Source: an uncultured Flavobacteriaceae bacterium (GTDB taxonomy: Bacteria; Bacteroidota; Bacteroidia; Flavobacteriales; Flavobacteriaceae). Taken from it: a stretch of 64,000 nt of DNA. The notes under the pieces were generated by a model. It had not been told where the DNA came from and ran no database searches. It was given only the letters and a program-made list of their open reading frames with translations. Positions 54,637 to 63,337 of the stretch are shown one piece after another. Positions within the stretch are counted from its first letter, which is position 1. Each line of letters begins with the position of its first letter. The position numbers and the translations under genes are program-made. The stretch lies in the NCBI GenBank assembly GCA_947493535.1, contig CANLRK010000003.1, positions 1 through 64,000 of the forward strand. The letters are read 5' to 3'.

Positions 54637-55731
54637 ATGAAATCGTTAAGAGTAATAATATCAGGAGGAGGAACAGGAGGGCATATATACCCTGCTATTG
54701 CTATTGCAAATGAGATTAAAATGAGATACCCGGAGACTGAATTCTTATTTGTTGGGGCGAAAGATAGAATGGAAATGGAAAAAGTTCCAGGGGCTGGTTA
54801 TGCTATAAAAGGATTGTGGATTTCAGGTATTGAACGTAAATTATTGTCTAAAAATAACATGCTATTTCCTTTTAAGCTGATTAGTAGTGTATGGAATGCT
54901 AAAAAAATAATAAAGCAGTTTAAGCCTACCATTGCTATTGGTACAGGTGGTTTTGCAAGCGGTCCTTTGTTATATGTAGCTAACAGTAAAGAAGTGCCAA
55001 CACTAGTGCAAGAACAAAATTCTTTTCCGGGTATTACTAATAAATTACTCTCTAAAAAAGCGAGAAAGATATGTGTAGCTTACGATGGATTAGAACGGTT
55101 TTTTCCAAAAGATAAAATAGTAAAAACCGGTAATCCGGTGCGTCAAGATCTACTAGATATAGACTCTAAAAGGGAAGAAGCTTTGCGTTTCTTTAATTTA
55201 AATGCCAATAAAAAAACGGTGTTAGTGTTAGGGGGTAGTTTAGGAGCAAGAAGAATTAATAGATTAATAAAAGAGAAACTTTCTTTTTTTAAGGAAAATC
55301 AAATTCAACTTATTTGGCAAGTAGGTAAACTATATATAGATGAGTATCAACAATACAGTTCAGGGAATGAGGTGCAAACCCATGCTTTTTTGAACAAAAT
55401 GGATATGGCTTATGCAGCTGCAGATATAATAATTTCACGGGCAGGAGCTAGTTCTGTTTCTGAATTATGTATAGTGGGTAAGCCAACAGTATTTATACCT
55501 AGTCCGAATGTTTCTGAAGATCATCAAACAAAAAACGCTCAGGCTATAACAACAAAAAATGCAGCAATATTGATAAAAGAATCAGAGTTAGAAACAGATT
55601 TTGAGTTAAAGCTTAAAGAGTTGTTTGCTAATGAGATGTTGCAAATAAGCTTGTCAAAAGAAATAAAGAAATTAGCTTTAGTAAATGCTACTAGGGATAT
55701 TGTGAATGAAGTTGAAAAATTGATTAAATAA
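54637..55731 (+). CDS. murG: UDP-N-acetylglucosamine-lipid I transferase MurG
   Basis: A 364-residue membrane-associated GT28 enzyme that turns lipid I into lipid II. Seen: [64 protein letters not shown] and [14 protein letters not shown]. The start chosen is ATG 54637, three bases after the ftsW stop. GTG 54631 would give two more residues and a four-base overlap, which is also plausible given the neighbours. Confidence 0.94.
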   Translation: MKSLRVIISGGGTGGHIYPAIAIANEIKMRYPETEFLFVGAKDRMEMEKVPGAGYAIKGLWISGIERKLLSKNNMLFPFKLISSVWNAKKIIKQFKPTIAIGTGGFASGPLLYVANSKEVPTLVQEQNSFPGITNKLLSKKARKICVAYDGLERFFPKDKIVKTGNPVRQDLLDIDSKREEALRFFNLNANKKTVLVLGGSLGARRINRLIKEKLSFFKENQIQLIWQVGKLYIDEYQQYSSGNEVQTHAFLNKMDMAYAAADIIISRAGASSVSELCIVGKPTVFIPSPNVSEDHQTKNAQAITTKNAAILIKESELETDFELKLKELFANEMLQISLSKEIKKLALVNATRDIVNEVEKLIK

Positions 55732-55734
55732 TAG

Positions 55735-57078
55735 GTGGATTTAAATAAAATACATAGTGTTTATTTTGTAGGAATCGGCGGCATAGGCATGAGTGCCTTA
55801 GCGCGTTATTTTAAAGCTATAGGAAAACTTGTTGCGGGTTATGATAAAACAGCAACTAAAATCACGAGAGATTTAGAACAGCTAGGTATAGCAATACACT
55901 ATGAAGATAATGTTAATGCAATAGCATCTAACTTTAAAGATATTGAGCAAACATTGGTAGTATATACACCTGCAATTAAAACAACTCATCAAGAGTTAAC
56001 TTTTTTTATAAATAATAAGTTTATTGTTAAAAAAAGAGCTGAAGTTTTAGGGATTATCACTCAAAATACATTTTGTTTTGCTGTTGCAGGAACACATGGT
56101 AAAACTACCACGTCGAGTATTTTAGGTCATTTACTTAAAGTATGTAATGCTAATATGACTGCTTTTTTAGGTGGGATAACGGAAAATTATCATTCCAATT
56201 TAATCATAAACGGATCAAAAATATCAGTAGTAGAAGCAGACGAGTTTGATCGTTCCTTTTTGCAGTTGTCTCCCAATGTTGCTTGTATCACTTCTATGGA
56301 TGCTGATCATTTAGATATATACGGACAAGCAGAGGAGTTAGAAAAAAGTTTTAAAGAATTTGCAGATAAATTACCTAGGGCGGATAAGCTTTTTGTGAAA
56401 GAAGGTTTGCCTATTAAAGGGCTTACTTACGGAGTAAGTACTTCAGCTGATTATAGTGTGCAAAACATACGTGTTGAAAATGGTATGTATAAATTTAATA
56501 TTCACACTCCTAAAGGTGTTTTTAATGATGTATTGTTTGCTTTGCCTGGGCAGCATAATTTAACTAATGCGCTAGTAGCTTTTGCAATGGCTTATGACTA
56601 TGGGTTTGATGCAGAAAAATTAATAGCAGCATTAGCTTCGTTTAAAGGAGTGGAGCGTAGATTTACGTATCAAATAAAACGAAAAGATTTGGTTTTTATT
56701 GATGATTATGCACATCATCCTACAGAAATAAATGCGGTGCATCAAGCGGTTTGTGAAATGTATCCTGATGAAAAAGTATTAGTAGTTTTTCAGCCTCACT
56801 TGTATAGTAGAACTCAAGATTTTGCTGATGAGTTTGCGGCAGGCTTAAGTAAGTTTGATGAGGTTAGATTATTGAATATTTATCCTGCAAGAGAGCTTCC
56901 TATACCTGGGGTAACTTCCGATTGGTTGTTAAGTAAACTTACTTGTGAGAGCAAAAAAGTGATAACTAAAAATGAAATAGTTTCTGAAATCAAACAGTCC
57001 TCAGCAAAAATAATATTAACAATTGGTGCTGGAGATATAGGAGCTGAAATAGAGCGAATTAAAAATGAAATTTCTTAA
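55735..57078 (+). CDS. murC: UDP-N-acetylmuramate-alanine ligase MurC
   Basis: A 447-residue ligase adding L-alanine to UDP-MurNAc. Seen: VYFVGIGGIGMSALARYF at 9-26, ATP loop VAGTHGKTTTSSIL, VVEADEFDRSFLQL, ITSMDADHLDIYG, FIDDYAHHPTEI, VFQPHLYSRTQDF. GTG start at 55735, three bases after murG. It lies between murG and ftsQ as in most dcw clusters; no murB is in this cluster. Confidence 0.95.
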   Translation: MDLNKIHSVYFVGIGGIGMSALARYFKAIGKLVAGYDKTATKITRDLEQLGIAIHYEDNVNAIASNFKDIEQTLVVYTPAIKTTHQELTFFINNKFIVKKRAEVLGIITQNTFCFAVAGTHGKTTTSSILGHLLKVCNANMTAFLGGITENYHSNLIINGSKISVVEADEFDRSFLQLSPNVACITSMDADHLDIYGQAEELEKSFKEFADKLPRADKLFVKEGLPIKGLTYGVSTSADYSVQNIRVENGMYKFNIHTPKGVFNDVLFALPGQHNLTNALVAFAMAYDYGFDAEKLIAALASFKGVERRFTYQIKRKDLVFIDDYAHHPTEINAVHQAVCEMYPDEKVLVVFQPHLYSRTQDFADEFAAGLSKFDEVRLLNIYPARELPIPGVTSDWLLSKLTCESKKVITKNEIVSEIKQSSAKIILTIGAGDIGAEIERIKNEIS

Positions 57079-57087
57079 CCGTTGAAA

Positions 57088-57834
57088 ATGAGTGAGAAAG
57101 AAAAAAATAGGTGGCTAACTAAAAACAGACTGTTGAGTGCAAAACTTATAGTAGTGCTGTTGGTGGCAGTGGTGCTATTTTCTTTTGCTTCAGTACGTAA
57201 CGAAAAAAGATTGCTAATATCTAGTGTTGTAAAATTTGAAAATCCAGAGCACCCGTTAATTTCTGAAGAAACGGTTAATAAGTTGTTAATACAAAATAAA
57301 GGCAGTGTTAAAAACATAAGGAAACTTGCCTTAGATTTGAATAAATTAGAAACAGAGCTAGATTCGAATCCGTATGTCAGAAACGCGAATTTGTATGTGT
57401 CTGTAAATGGGGAAGTTGGGGTTAGTGTTTTGCAAAAAAAGCCACTAGCAAGAGTACAAACAAATAAGACTTTTTATATTGACGAAGAGGGTGATTTAAT
57501 GCCTGTTTCGCCAAATTTTTCTGTGCGAGTGCCTTTGGTAACAGGAAATGTGGATAAAAAGAACTTGAAAGAAGTGTACACCGTGGTGAAAAATATTAAT
57601 CAAGATTCTTTTTTTAAAAAAGAAATAGAAGGAGTTATTGTAAAGAACAACACTTTTACGCTTTTAACTAGAGAATTTGATTTTGTAATCGATTTAGGCT
57701 CCTCAGAAAATATAAAAATGAAGTTGAAAAATTTTAAAGCTTTTTATGAAAAGGCATTAAAAGACAGGACGCTAAAAAAATATAAACGAGTTAATTTACA
57801 AATTGCAACACAAGTAATTTGCACCAAAAAATAA
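57088..57834 (+). CDS. ftsQ: Cell division protein FtsQ
   Basis: A 248-residue bitopic membrane protein. Helix at about 16-34, then an FtsQ/POTRA-like region and the FtsQ beta domain (LPLVTG-like VPLVTGNVDKKNLK in the middle, FDFVIDLGSSENIKMKLKNF towards the end). In E. coli FtsQ links early and late divisome. The start chosen is ATG 57088 (MSEKEKNRW); TTG 57082 adds two residues. Identity is supported mainly by position between murC and ftsA. Confidence 0.88.
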   Translation: MSEKEKNRWLTKNRLLSAKLIVVLLVAVVLFSFASVRNEKRLLISSVVKFENPEHPLISEETVNKLLIQNKGSVKNIRKLALDLNKLETELDSNPYVRNANLYVSVNGEVGVSVLQKKPLARVQTNKTFYIDEEGDLMPVSPNFSVRVPLVTGNVDKKNLKEVYTVVKNINQDSFFKKEIEGVIVKNNTFTLLTREFDFVIDLGSSENIKMKLKNFKAFYEKALKDRTLKKYKRVNLQIATQVICTKK

Positions 57835-57837
57835 ACT

Positions 57838-59193
57838 ATGGAAGACAATAAAATTGCGGTTGGTTTAGACATAGGTACTACAAAAATAGTGGCCATGGTT
57901 GGTCGTGAAAATGAGTACGGAAAATTGGAAATTCTTGGTATAGGTAAAACGAAGAGTTTGGGAGTGCATAGAGGTGTTGTAAATAATATTACTCAAACTA
58001 TCCAATCTATTCAACAAGCCGTACAAGAAGCAGAAATGTCTTCTGAATTAAAAATTGAAGATGTTGTAGTGGGTATTGCTGGGCAACATATTAGAAGTAT
58101 TCAGCATAGTGATTATATCACAAGAGCTAATTCTGATGAGGTAATTGATGATAGAGATATAGAGGCGTTAATTAACCAAGTCCATAAACTGGTAATGTTG
58201 CCAGGAGAAGAGATTATTCACGTATTGCCACAAGAATATAAAATTGATGGACAAGGTGAAATTAAAGAGCCTAGAGGAATGTATGGAGGGCGTTTGGAAG
58301 CGAATTTTCATGTAGTTGTAGGGCAAATAGCATCAATTAGAAATATAGGAAGGTGTGTTAAAAACGCTGGCTTAGGATTGGCGGCTATTACTTTAGAGCC
58401 ATTGTCTTCTGCTAATGCTGTGTTGAGTCAAGAAGAAAAAGAAGCAGGGGTGGCATTGATTGATATAGGAGGGGGAACCACAGATTTAGCAATTTTTAAA
58501 GACGGAATTATTCGTCATACCGCTGTAATACCTTTTGGAGGTAATGTAATTACAGAAGATATTAAAGAAGGTTGTTCAATCATAGAAAAACAGGCCGAAT
58601 TATTAAAAGTGAAATTTGGTTCAGCATGGCCAGGAGAAAATAAGGATAATGAAATTGTTTCAATACCAGGACTACGAGGGAGAGAACCTAAAGAGATTTC
58701 ATTAAAAAACTTATCTAAAATTATACATGCGAGAGTGGTAGAAATTATAGAGCAAGTTTTTGCTGAAATTAAAAATTATGGTCACGAAGAGCAAAAGAAA
58801 AAGTTGATTGCTGGTATAGTATTAACAGGAGGAGGCTCGCAATTAAAGCATATAAAGCAGCTAACGGAATATATAACTGGTATGGATACACGAATTGGTT
58901 ATCCTAATGAGCATTTAGCAGGTGCTTCTAATGAGCAAACCACTAGTCCGTTATTTGCAACAGCTGTAGGGCTAGTAATGAACGCTGTTGAGGTACAGAC
59001 TAGAGTACAGCATGAAGAAGTAATAGAAGAAAAAATTGATGATACACCCCAAAATGTTGATCCAATTGTTTCTGAAACTATTGTAGAAGATATAATAGAA
59101 GAAGAAACAATAACTGAAGAACCTAAAGTAACTAAAAATTACTTACAACGTTTTTCAGATAAATTAAAAGATTTTTTAGATAGCGCAGAGTAA
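57838..59193 (+). CDS. ftsA: Cell division protein FtsA
   Basis: A 451-residue actin-like ATPase tethering FtsZ to the membrane. Seen: VGLDIGTTKIVAMVG, VVNNITQTIQSIQQAV, ALIDIGGGTTDLAIF, VIPFGGNVITEDI and GIVLTGGGSQLKHI. The tail (about 385-451) is rich in Glu and Ile and ends in an amphipathic helix, YLQRFSDKLKDFLDSAE, suited to membrane targeting. Followed after 51 bases by ftsZ. Confidence 0.95.
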   Translation: MEDNKIAVGLDIGTTKIVAMVGRENEYGKLEILGIGKTKSLGVHRGVVNNITQTIQSIQQAVQEAEMSSELKIEDVVVGIAGQHIRSIQHSDYITRANSDEVIDDRDIEALINQVHKLVMLPGEEIIHVLPQEYKIDGQGEIKEPRGMYGGRLEANFHVVVGQIASIRNIGRCVKNAGLGLAAITLEPLSSANAVLSQEEKEAGVALIDIGGGTTDLAIFKDGIIRHTAVIPFGGNVITEDIKEGCSIIEKQAELLKVKFGSAWPGENKDNEIVSIPGLRGREPKEISLKNLSKIIHARVVEIIEQVFAEIKNYGHEEQKKKLIAGIVLTGGGSQLKHIKQLTEYITGMDTRIGYPNEHLAGASNEQTTSPLFATAVGLVMNAVEVQTRVQHEEVIEEKIDDTPQNVDPIVSETIVEDIIEEETITEEPKVTKNYLQRFSDKLKDFLDSAE

Positions 59194-59244
59194 TAAGATA
59201 GTTATTCTCAAAAGTAGTAGACAAAAAAAGCACAAAAAAGAATT

Positions 59245-61203
59245 ATGAGTAGCAACGCAGAATTCGGAGGGATTTCATTTGATTTACCAAAAAATCAATC
59301 AAACGTTATTAAAGTTATTGGAGTAGGAGGAGGAGGTAGTAATGCCATTAACCACATGTTTCAGTCAGGAATTAAAGGGGTAGACTTTGTAATCTGTAAT
59401 ACAGATTCGCAGGCATTAGAAAACAGCCCTATTCCAAACAAAATTCAATTAGGGGTGTCATTAACAGAGGGGTTAGGAGCAGGAGCCAATCCAGATGTTG
59501 GTGAACAAGCAGCTATTGAAAGTTTTGAAGATATCAAATCTATGCTAGATACCAACACCAAAATGGTATTTATTACCGCTGGTATGGGTGGAGGTACAGG
59601 CACTGGTGCTGCGCCAATTATTGCTAAAATGGCTAAAGATTTGGATGTGCTTACAGTAGGTATTGTAACCGTTCCTTTTCAGTTTGAAGGGAAAATGCGT
59701 AATGAACAAGCACAAATAGGTGTTGAAAAATTGCGTAAAGAAGTAGATTCTCTTATTGTAATTAACAACAATAAATTACGAGAAGTATATGGTAATTTAG
59801 GGTTTAAAGCAGGGTTTGCTAAAGCAGATGAAGTATTAGCAACTGCCGCTAAAGGTATTGCTGAGGTTATTACACATCACTACATGCAAAATATTGACCT
59901 TCGTGATGCAAGAACGGTGCTATCTAACAGTGGAAGCGCAATTATGGGGTCTGCTAATGCTTCTGGAGCTAACCGTGCCAATGAAGCAATTATAAAAGCG
60001 TTAGACTCTCCGTTATTAAACGATAATAAAATTACAGGGGCCAAAAATGTATTGTTGCTTATCATTTCTGGAGCTGAAGAAATTACTATTGATGAAATTG
60101 GTGAAATTAACGAGCATATCCAAAGTGAAGCCGGTAATGGAGCTAATATTATCATGGGGGTTGGTGAAGATGAAAGCTTAGGTGGTGATATTTCGGTAAC
60201 CATTATTGCAACAGGATTTGATGCTGATCAACAAGATGACATCGTTAATACAGAGGCAAAAAAAATTATACATACTTTAGAGCCTAACCAAACGGTTACT
60301 CAGGAGTTGTCAACAAAAAATGTGGTGTCTAAGGTTGAATTGCCTAAAGCGGTAATTGAACCTAAAAAAGAAGAACCTGTAATTCGTCATACTCTTTTTG
60401 ATGATGAGGTGTTGGAAGAAATTACTACTAATGAAGCTGCTACGGACTTAATACCAACTACAGAGTTGTTACGAAACATGGAAGTTGTTGGAGCAGAGGT
60501 GTTGACACCTAGTGTGGAGTTGGAAAATGAATTTATTATTTCTGATGTTAATGAAATTGAAGTAGTTGCTCCAGAAATTGTAACTCCAGAAGTAGAGGAA
60601 GAACAAGTAATGTTTTCTTTTGAAGCACCAACAGAAACAGCCGATGAGTTATTCGAGCCTGTGACTCAAAAGGAAGAGAAAATTGTGTTTCAGTTAACAG
60701 AAGAAATTAAAGATATTGAGGTGAATAATCCAGTTTCAGTAGTGCCAGTTGATGAACAAAATGCGGATGGTATTACTCGTTATAGTTTGGATTGCTCAGA
60801 GTTAGAAGATGAAAATATTCAGGAGAAATCAGTGCTAAATACTTCAGCTCCTATAATAGAAAATGAGCCTGAAATAGTAGCAAAAGCTATAGCTGAACCT
60901 TCAGGAGAAGTTAAGGAGGAAAATACCGTAGAAATTGACCCGTTTAATACATCAATAGAAGAGAGTATAAAACTACGGGCAGATGCTAGAAGAAAAAAAT
61001 TAAAAGAGTTTAATTATAAATTTCGCCATAATAATAATGTAGATGAAATTGAAAAAGAACCTGCATATAAGCGTATGGGAATAGATTTGGTAGAGAAAAC
61101 TTCAGCCGAAAATAATATGTCTCGAACAACTATTGGTACAGATAGTAATGACGATATTCAACTGCGTTCTAACAACTCGTTTTTGCATGATAATGTAGAT
61201 TAG
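59245..61203 (+). CDS. ftsZ: Cell division protein FtsZ with long C-terminal tail
   Basis: A 652-residue tubulin homologue that forms the division ring. Residues 1-330 hold the GTPase: [32 protein letters not shown] and [11 protein letters not shown]. The remaining 320 residues are an acidic, low-complexity linker, ending in a short peptide ([10 protein letters not shown]) that is probably the contact for FtsA and other partners. E. coli FtsZ has 383 residues. I take long tails as common in this phylum. A terminator follows. Confidence 0.96.
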   Translation: MSSNAEFGGISFDLPKNQSNVIKVIGVGGGGSNAINHMFQSGIKGVDFVICNTDSQALENSPIPNKIQLGVSLTEGLGAGANPDVGEQAAIESFEDIKSMLDTNTKMVFITAGMGGGTGTGAAPIIAKMAKDLDVLTVGIVTVPFQFEGKMRNEQAQIGVEKLRKEVDSLIVINNNKLREVYGNLGFKAGFAKADEVLATAAKGIAEVITHHYMQNIDLRDARTVLSNSGSAIMGSANASGANRANEAIIKALDSPLLNDNKITGAKNVLLLIISGAEEITIDEIGEINEHIQSEAGNGANIIMGVGEDESLGGDISVTIIATGFDADQQDDIVNTEAKKIIHTLEPNQTVTQELSTKNVVSKVELPKAVIEPKKEEPVIRHTLFDDEVLEEITTNEAATDLIPTTELLRNMEVVGAEVLTPSVELENEFIISDVNEIEVVAPEIVTPEVEEEQVMFSFEAPTETADELFEPVTQKEEKIVFQLTEEIKDIEVNNPVSVVPVDEQNADGITRYSLDCSELEDENIQEKSVLNTSAPIIENEPEIVAKAIAEPSGEVKEENTVEIDPFNTSIEESIKLRADARRKKLKEFNYKFRHNNNVDEIEKEPAYKRMGIDLVEKTSAENNMSRTTIGTDSNDDIQLRSNNSFLHDNVD

Positions 61204-61224
61204 TGAAAATATCTTTAACATTAA

Positions 61225-61263
61225 AAAATCCGAAATAGTCAAGTGCTTTTTCGGATTTTATTT
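61225..61263 (+). terminator. Terminator of the dcw cluster after ftsZ
   Basis: AAAATCCGAAA (61225-61235) pairs with TTTCGGATTTT (61249-61259) over 11 bases around a 13-base loop, followed by T-rich sequence. It lies 22 bases past the ftsZ stop codon. Confidence 0.8.
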
Positions 61264-61308
61264 TTATATCTTTACCATCATTTTATAATAAATAACAACA
61301 AGAATAGC

Positions 61309-61758
61309 ATGGGCTTACAAGCAAAAGTAATGGCAAAATTAAAAGAGGCAATGAAAGCTAAAGATGAAGTGGCTTTAACATCGTTACGAGCAGTAAAAGC
61401 TGAATTGCTTTTGGCGCAAACGGCCTCTGGTGCAAAAACCGAATTAACAGAAGTTGAGGAGATTAAGCTTATACAAAAATTGGTAAAGCAACGTAAAGAT
61501 AGTGCCGCTATTTTTACGGAACAAGGAAGAACTGATTTGGCAGAGCCTGAATTAGCTCAAGCTGAGGTAATAGAACAGTTTTTACCAGAACAGTTAGCGG
61601 AAGATGAAATTGAAAAGATTGTAAGTAAAGTGATTAGTGAGCTTGGGGCATCTGGAATGAAGGATATGGGAGCTGTTATGGCTCAAGTAAATAAAGAAGT
61701 GGCAGGGCAAGCCGACGGCAAAACTATTTCGACTATTGTTAAAAAGAGTTTAACTTGA
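61309..61758 (+). CDS. GatB/YqeY domain protein
   Basis: A 149-residue helical protein of the YqeY family, related to the tRNA-binding tail of GatB. It matches LQAKVMAKLKEAMKAKDEVA, LTSLRAVKAELLL, QRKDSAAIFTEQGRTDLAE and VAGQADGKTI. I start it at ATG 61309. The frame is open back to 61243, but that part includes the ftsZ terminator and a non-homologous stretch. It may share its transcript with the tRNA gene 13 bases downstream. Confidence 0.92.
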   Translation: MGLQAKVMAKLKEAMKAKDEVALTSLRAVKAELLLAQTASGAKTELTEVEEIKLIQKLVKQRKDSAAIFTEQGRTDLAEPELAQAEVIEQFLPEQLAEDEIEKIVSKVISELGASGMKDMGAVMAQVNKEVAGQADGKTISTIVKKSLT

Positions 61759-61771
61759 TAGAAAAATAATA

Positions 61772-61845
61772 GGCTGCGTAGTTCAACTGGATAGAATATC
61801 AGATTTCGGCTCTGAGGGTTGGGGGTTCGAATCCCTTCGCGGTCA
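61772..61845 (+). tRNA. tRNA-Arg (anticodon UCG)
   Basis: A 74-base cloverleaf: acceptor GGCTGCG with CGCGGTC, D stem GTTC/GAAT, anticodon stem TCAGA/TCTGA around loop TTTCGGC, T stem GGGGG/CCCTT with loop TTCGAAT and discriminator A. The anticodon TCG reads CGA and probably other CGN Arg codons. The 3' CCA is not encoded. Some stem pairs are G-U. No promoter box lies directly in front, so it may be cut from the yqeY transcript. Confidence 0.93.
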
Positions 61846-61847
61846 CA

Positions 61848-61881
61848 AAAAAAGCTAAGCATTTTTATGCTTAGCTTTTTT
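61848..61881. terminator. Bidirectional terminator after tRNA-Arg
   Basis: AAAAAAGCTAAGCAT (61848-61862) and ATGCTTAGCTTTTTT (61867-61881) form 15 perfect pairs with a TTTT loop and T/A tracts on both sides. It closes the tRNA transcript and the convergent gene at 61903. Confidence 0.85.
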
Positions 61882-61902
61882 GTTATGTAGTTTTTAAAGG
61901 GT

Positions 61903-62355
61903 TTATTCCAGTTTGTTAGATGGGAAAAGCATATTAATATGTTTAGCTGTAATCCATTTCATTTGTGATGTAACGCCTTCAGGATTGGTAATTAAGGTTT
62001 CTATACTGTTAGATTTTCTTTTAAACGTAATAGTATTACCTTCCAGTGTAATGGTTTTTGAATTGGTTTTACTAGTAATCATGTCTAACATAATATCCCT
62101 ATATTGTTTTACGGTCTCTTTATTTCCTATGGCAAATGTTTTAATATCATTAGGATCGGTGTTTTTAAAGTCTTTATAAGAAACAGTATAAAAATCTTTG
62201 CCAGTTTGTTTGTTTAATTGTCCGATAAGTTTTCCTAGTAATTCAATTTTTGATAGTTGTTCAAATGCCTTAGTTTCTTTTTTTACTTCTTTTATTTGAG
62301 CATTTACTGCAAAACAAGTAATAAAAGCAATTATGTGTAAAATTGTTTTTTTCAT
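61903..62355 (-). CDS. Small secreted protein of unknown function
   Basis: A 150-residue protein with a clear signal peptide (MKKTILHIIAFITCFAVNAQ). The mature part is basic and polar, with no cysteines and no motif I can name. A KTNSKTITLEGNTITFKR stretch looks like paired beta strands. It converges on the tRNA-Arg gene and shares its terminator. Function unknown; presence in the periplasm or outside is inferred from the signal. Confidence 0.75.
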   Translation of the reverse strand: MKKTILHIIAFITCFAVNAQIKEVKKETKAFEQLSKIELLGKLIGQLNKQTGKDFYTVSYKDFKNTDPNDIKTFAIGNKETVKQYRDIMLDMITSKTNSKTITLEGNTITFKRKSNSIETLITNPEGVTSQMKWITAKHINMLFPSNKLE

Positions 62356-62480
62356 GGTGTTATTTGTGTTTGAGGTTATTATCAGTGTGCCCTAAAATAC
62401 TAAAATATATTAAGTTTATAAAATTGAATTATTGCATGGCCTGATTTAAAAATGTTATCTTGCTCAGCAAACATTTATTA

Positions 62481-63314
62481 ATGAGTAAAGAAGAGTTCAG
62501 TTTTGGATATTTGTTAGCAGGAGCAATTGCAATATCACTGTTATTGTTGATTTTATTTTTATTTGTAAAAATGCTTGATACGGTATATTTGAGTTGGTTT
62601 AAGCGTCCTGCATGGGTGCATTTTTATTTGGTTAAAAAGAAGTTGCCACAACACCAAAAAGCCTTGTTGCGTAAAAACAGTAAGTTTTACCGTAATCTTT
62701 CTGCAACAGATAAAAAACGATTTGAACACAGGGTGTATAGGTTTATTAATACAAAAGATTTTATAAGTAGGGATGGCTTTTTATTGAATGATGAAAAAAA
62801 GCTTCAAATTGCTGCTACAGCAATAATGCTAACTTTTGGTATGCGAAAATATTTATTACCTATTTTAGAGAAAATAATTATTTATCCTGAGGCTTTTTAT
62901 TCAACAGTTGATGAGCGTTTTCATAAAGGAGAGTTTAATCCAAAGTTAAAGGCCTTAGTGCTATCATGGAAAGACTTTGAGGAAGGATATAGTATAGAAA
63001 ACGATAATTTAAACTTAGGAATACATGAATTTACGCATGCGATACATTTAAATAGTATTAGAAGAAATGATACGGCTTCAGTAGTGTTTACCGATGGGTT
63101 TAGAGAATTACTTTCGCTGTTAAAAAATGAACAAGTTGCAATGAGTATTAAAAACTCAGATTTTATACGAGATTATGCTTTTACCAACGAGTTTGAATTT
63201 TTAGCTGTAGTTGTAGAAAACTTTATTGAATCTCCTAAAGAGTTTCAAAGACAATTTCCGGTACTGTATAAAAAAATCCAGCAAATGTTTAATTTCCGAT
63301 TTGCTGGATATTAG
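62481..63314 (+). CDS. Zinc-dependent peptidase, MtfA family
   Basis: A 277-residue protein of the MtfA (M90) family. A membrane helix at about 10-32 is followed by the peptidase: catalytic LGIHEFTHAIHL (HExxH at 182-186) and, further on, NEFEFLAVVVENFIESPKEF with the second glutamate, then FQRQFPVLY. E. coli MtfA is cytoplasmic and inactivates Mlc. This one carries a membrane helix, so the role may differ. Start is ATG 62481; the frame extends to TTG 62460. Confidence 0.88.
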   Translation: MSKEEFSFGYLLAGAIAISLLLLILFLFVKMLDTVYLSWFKRPAWVHFYLVKKKLPQHQKALLRKNSKFYRNLSATDKKRFEHRVYRFINTKDFISRDGFLLNDEKKLQIAATAIMLTFGMRKYLLPILEKIIIYPEAFYSTVDERFHKGEFNPKLKALVLSWKDFEEGYSIENDNLNLGIHEFTHAIHLNSIRRNDTASVVFTDGFRELLSLLKNEQVAMSIKNSDFIRDYAFTNEFEFLAVVVENFIESPKEFQRQFPVLYKKIQQMFNFRFAGY

Positions 63315-63337
63315 TGTATGTTGATTTTTCTTGTAAA

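Noticed and set aside
59880-60203. 107-codon minus-strand frame inside ftsZ
   Set aside because: Lies entirely opposite the conserved FtsZ GTPase core; composition follows from codon use of ftsZ.
61243-61308. Longer N-terminus for the YqeY protein
   Set aside because: The extension includes part of the ftsZ terminator and a hydrophobic stretch foreign to the family.
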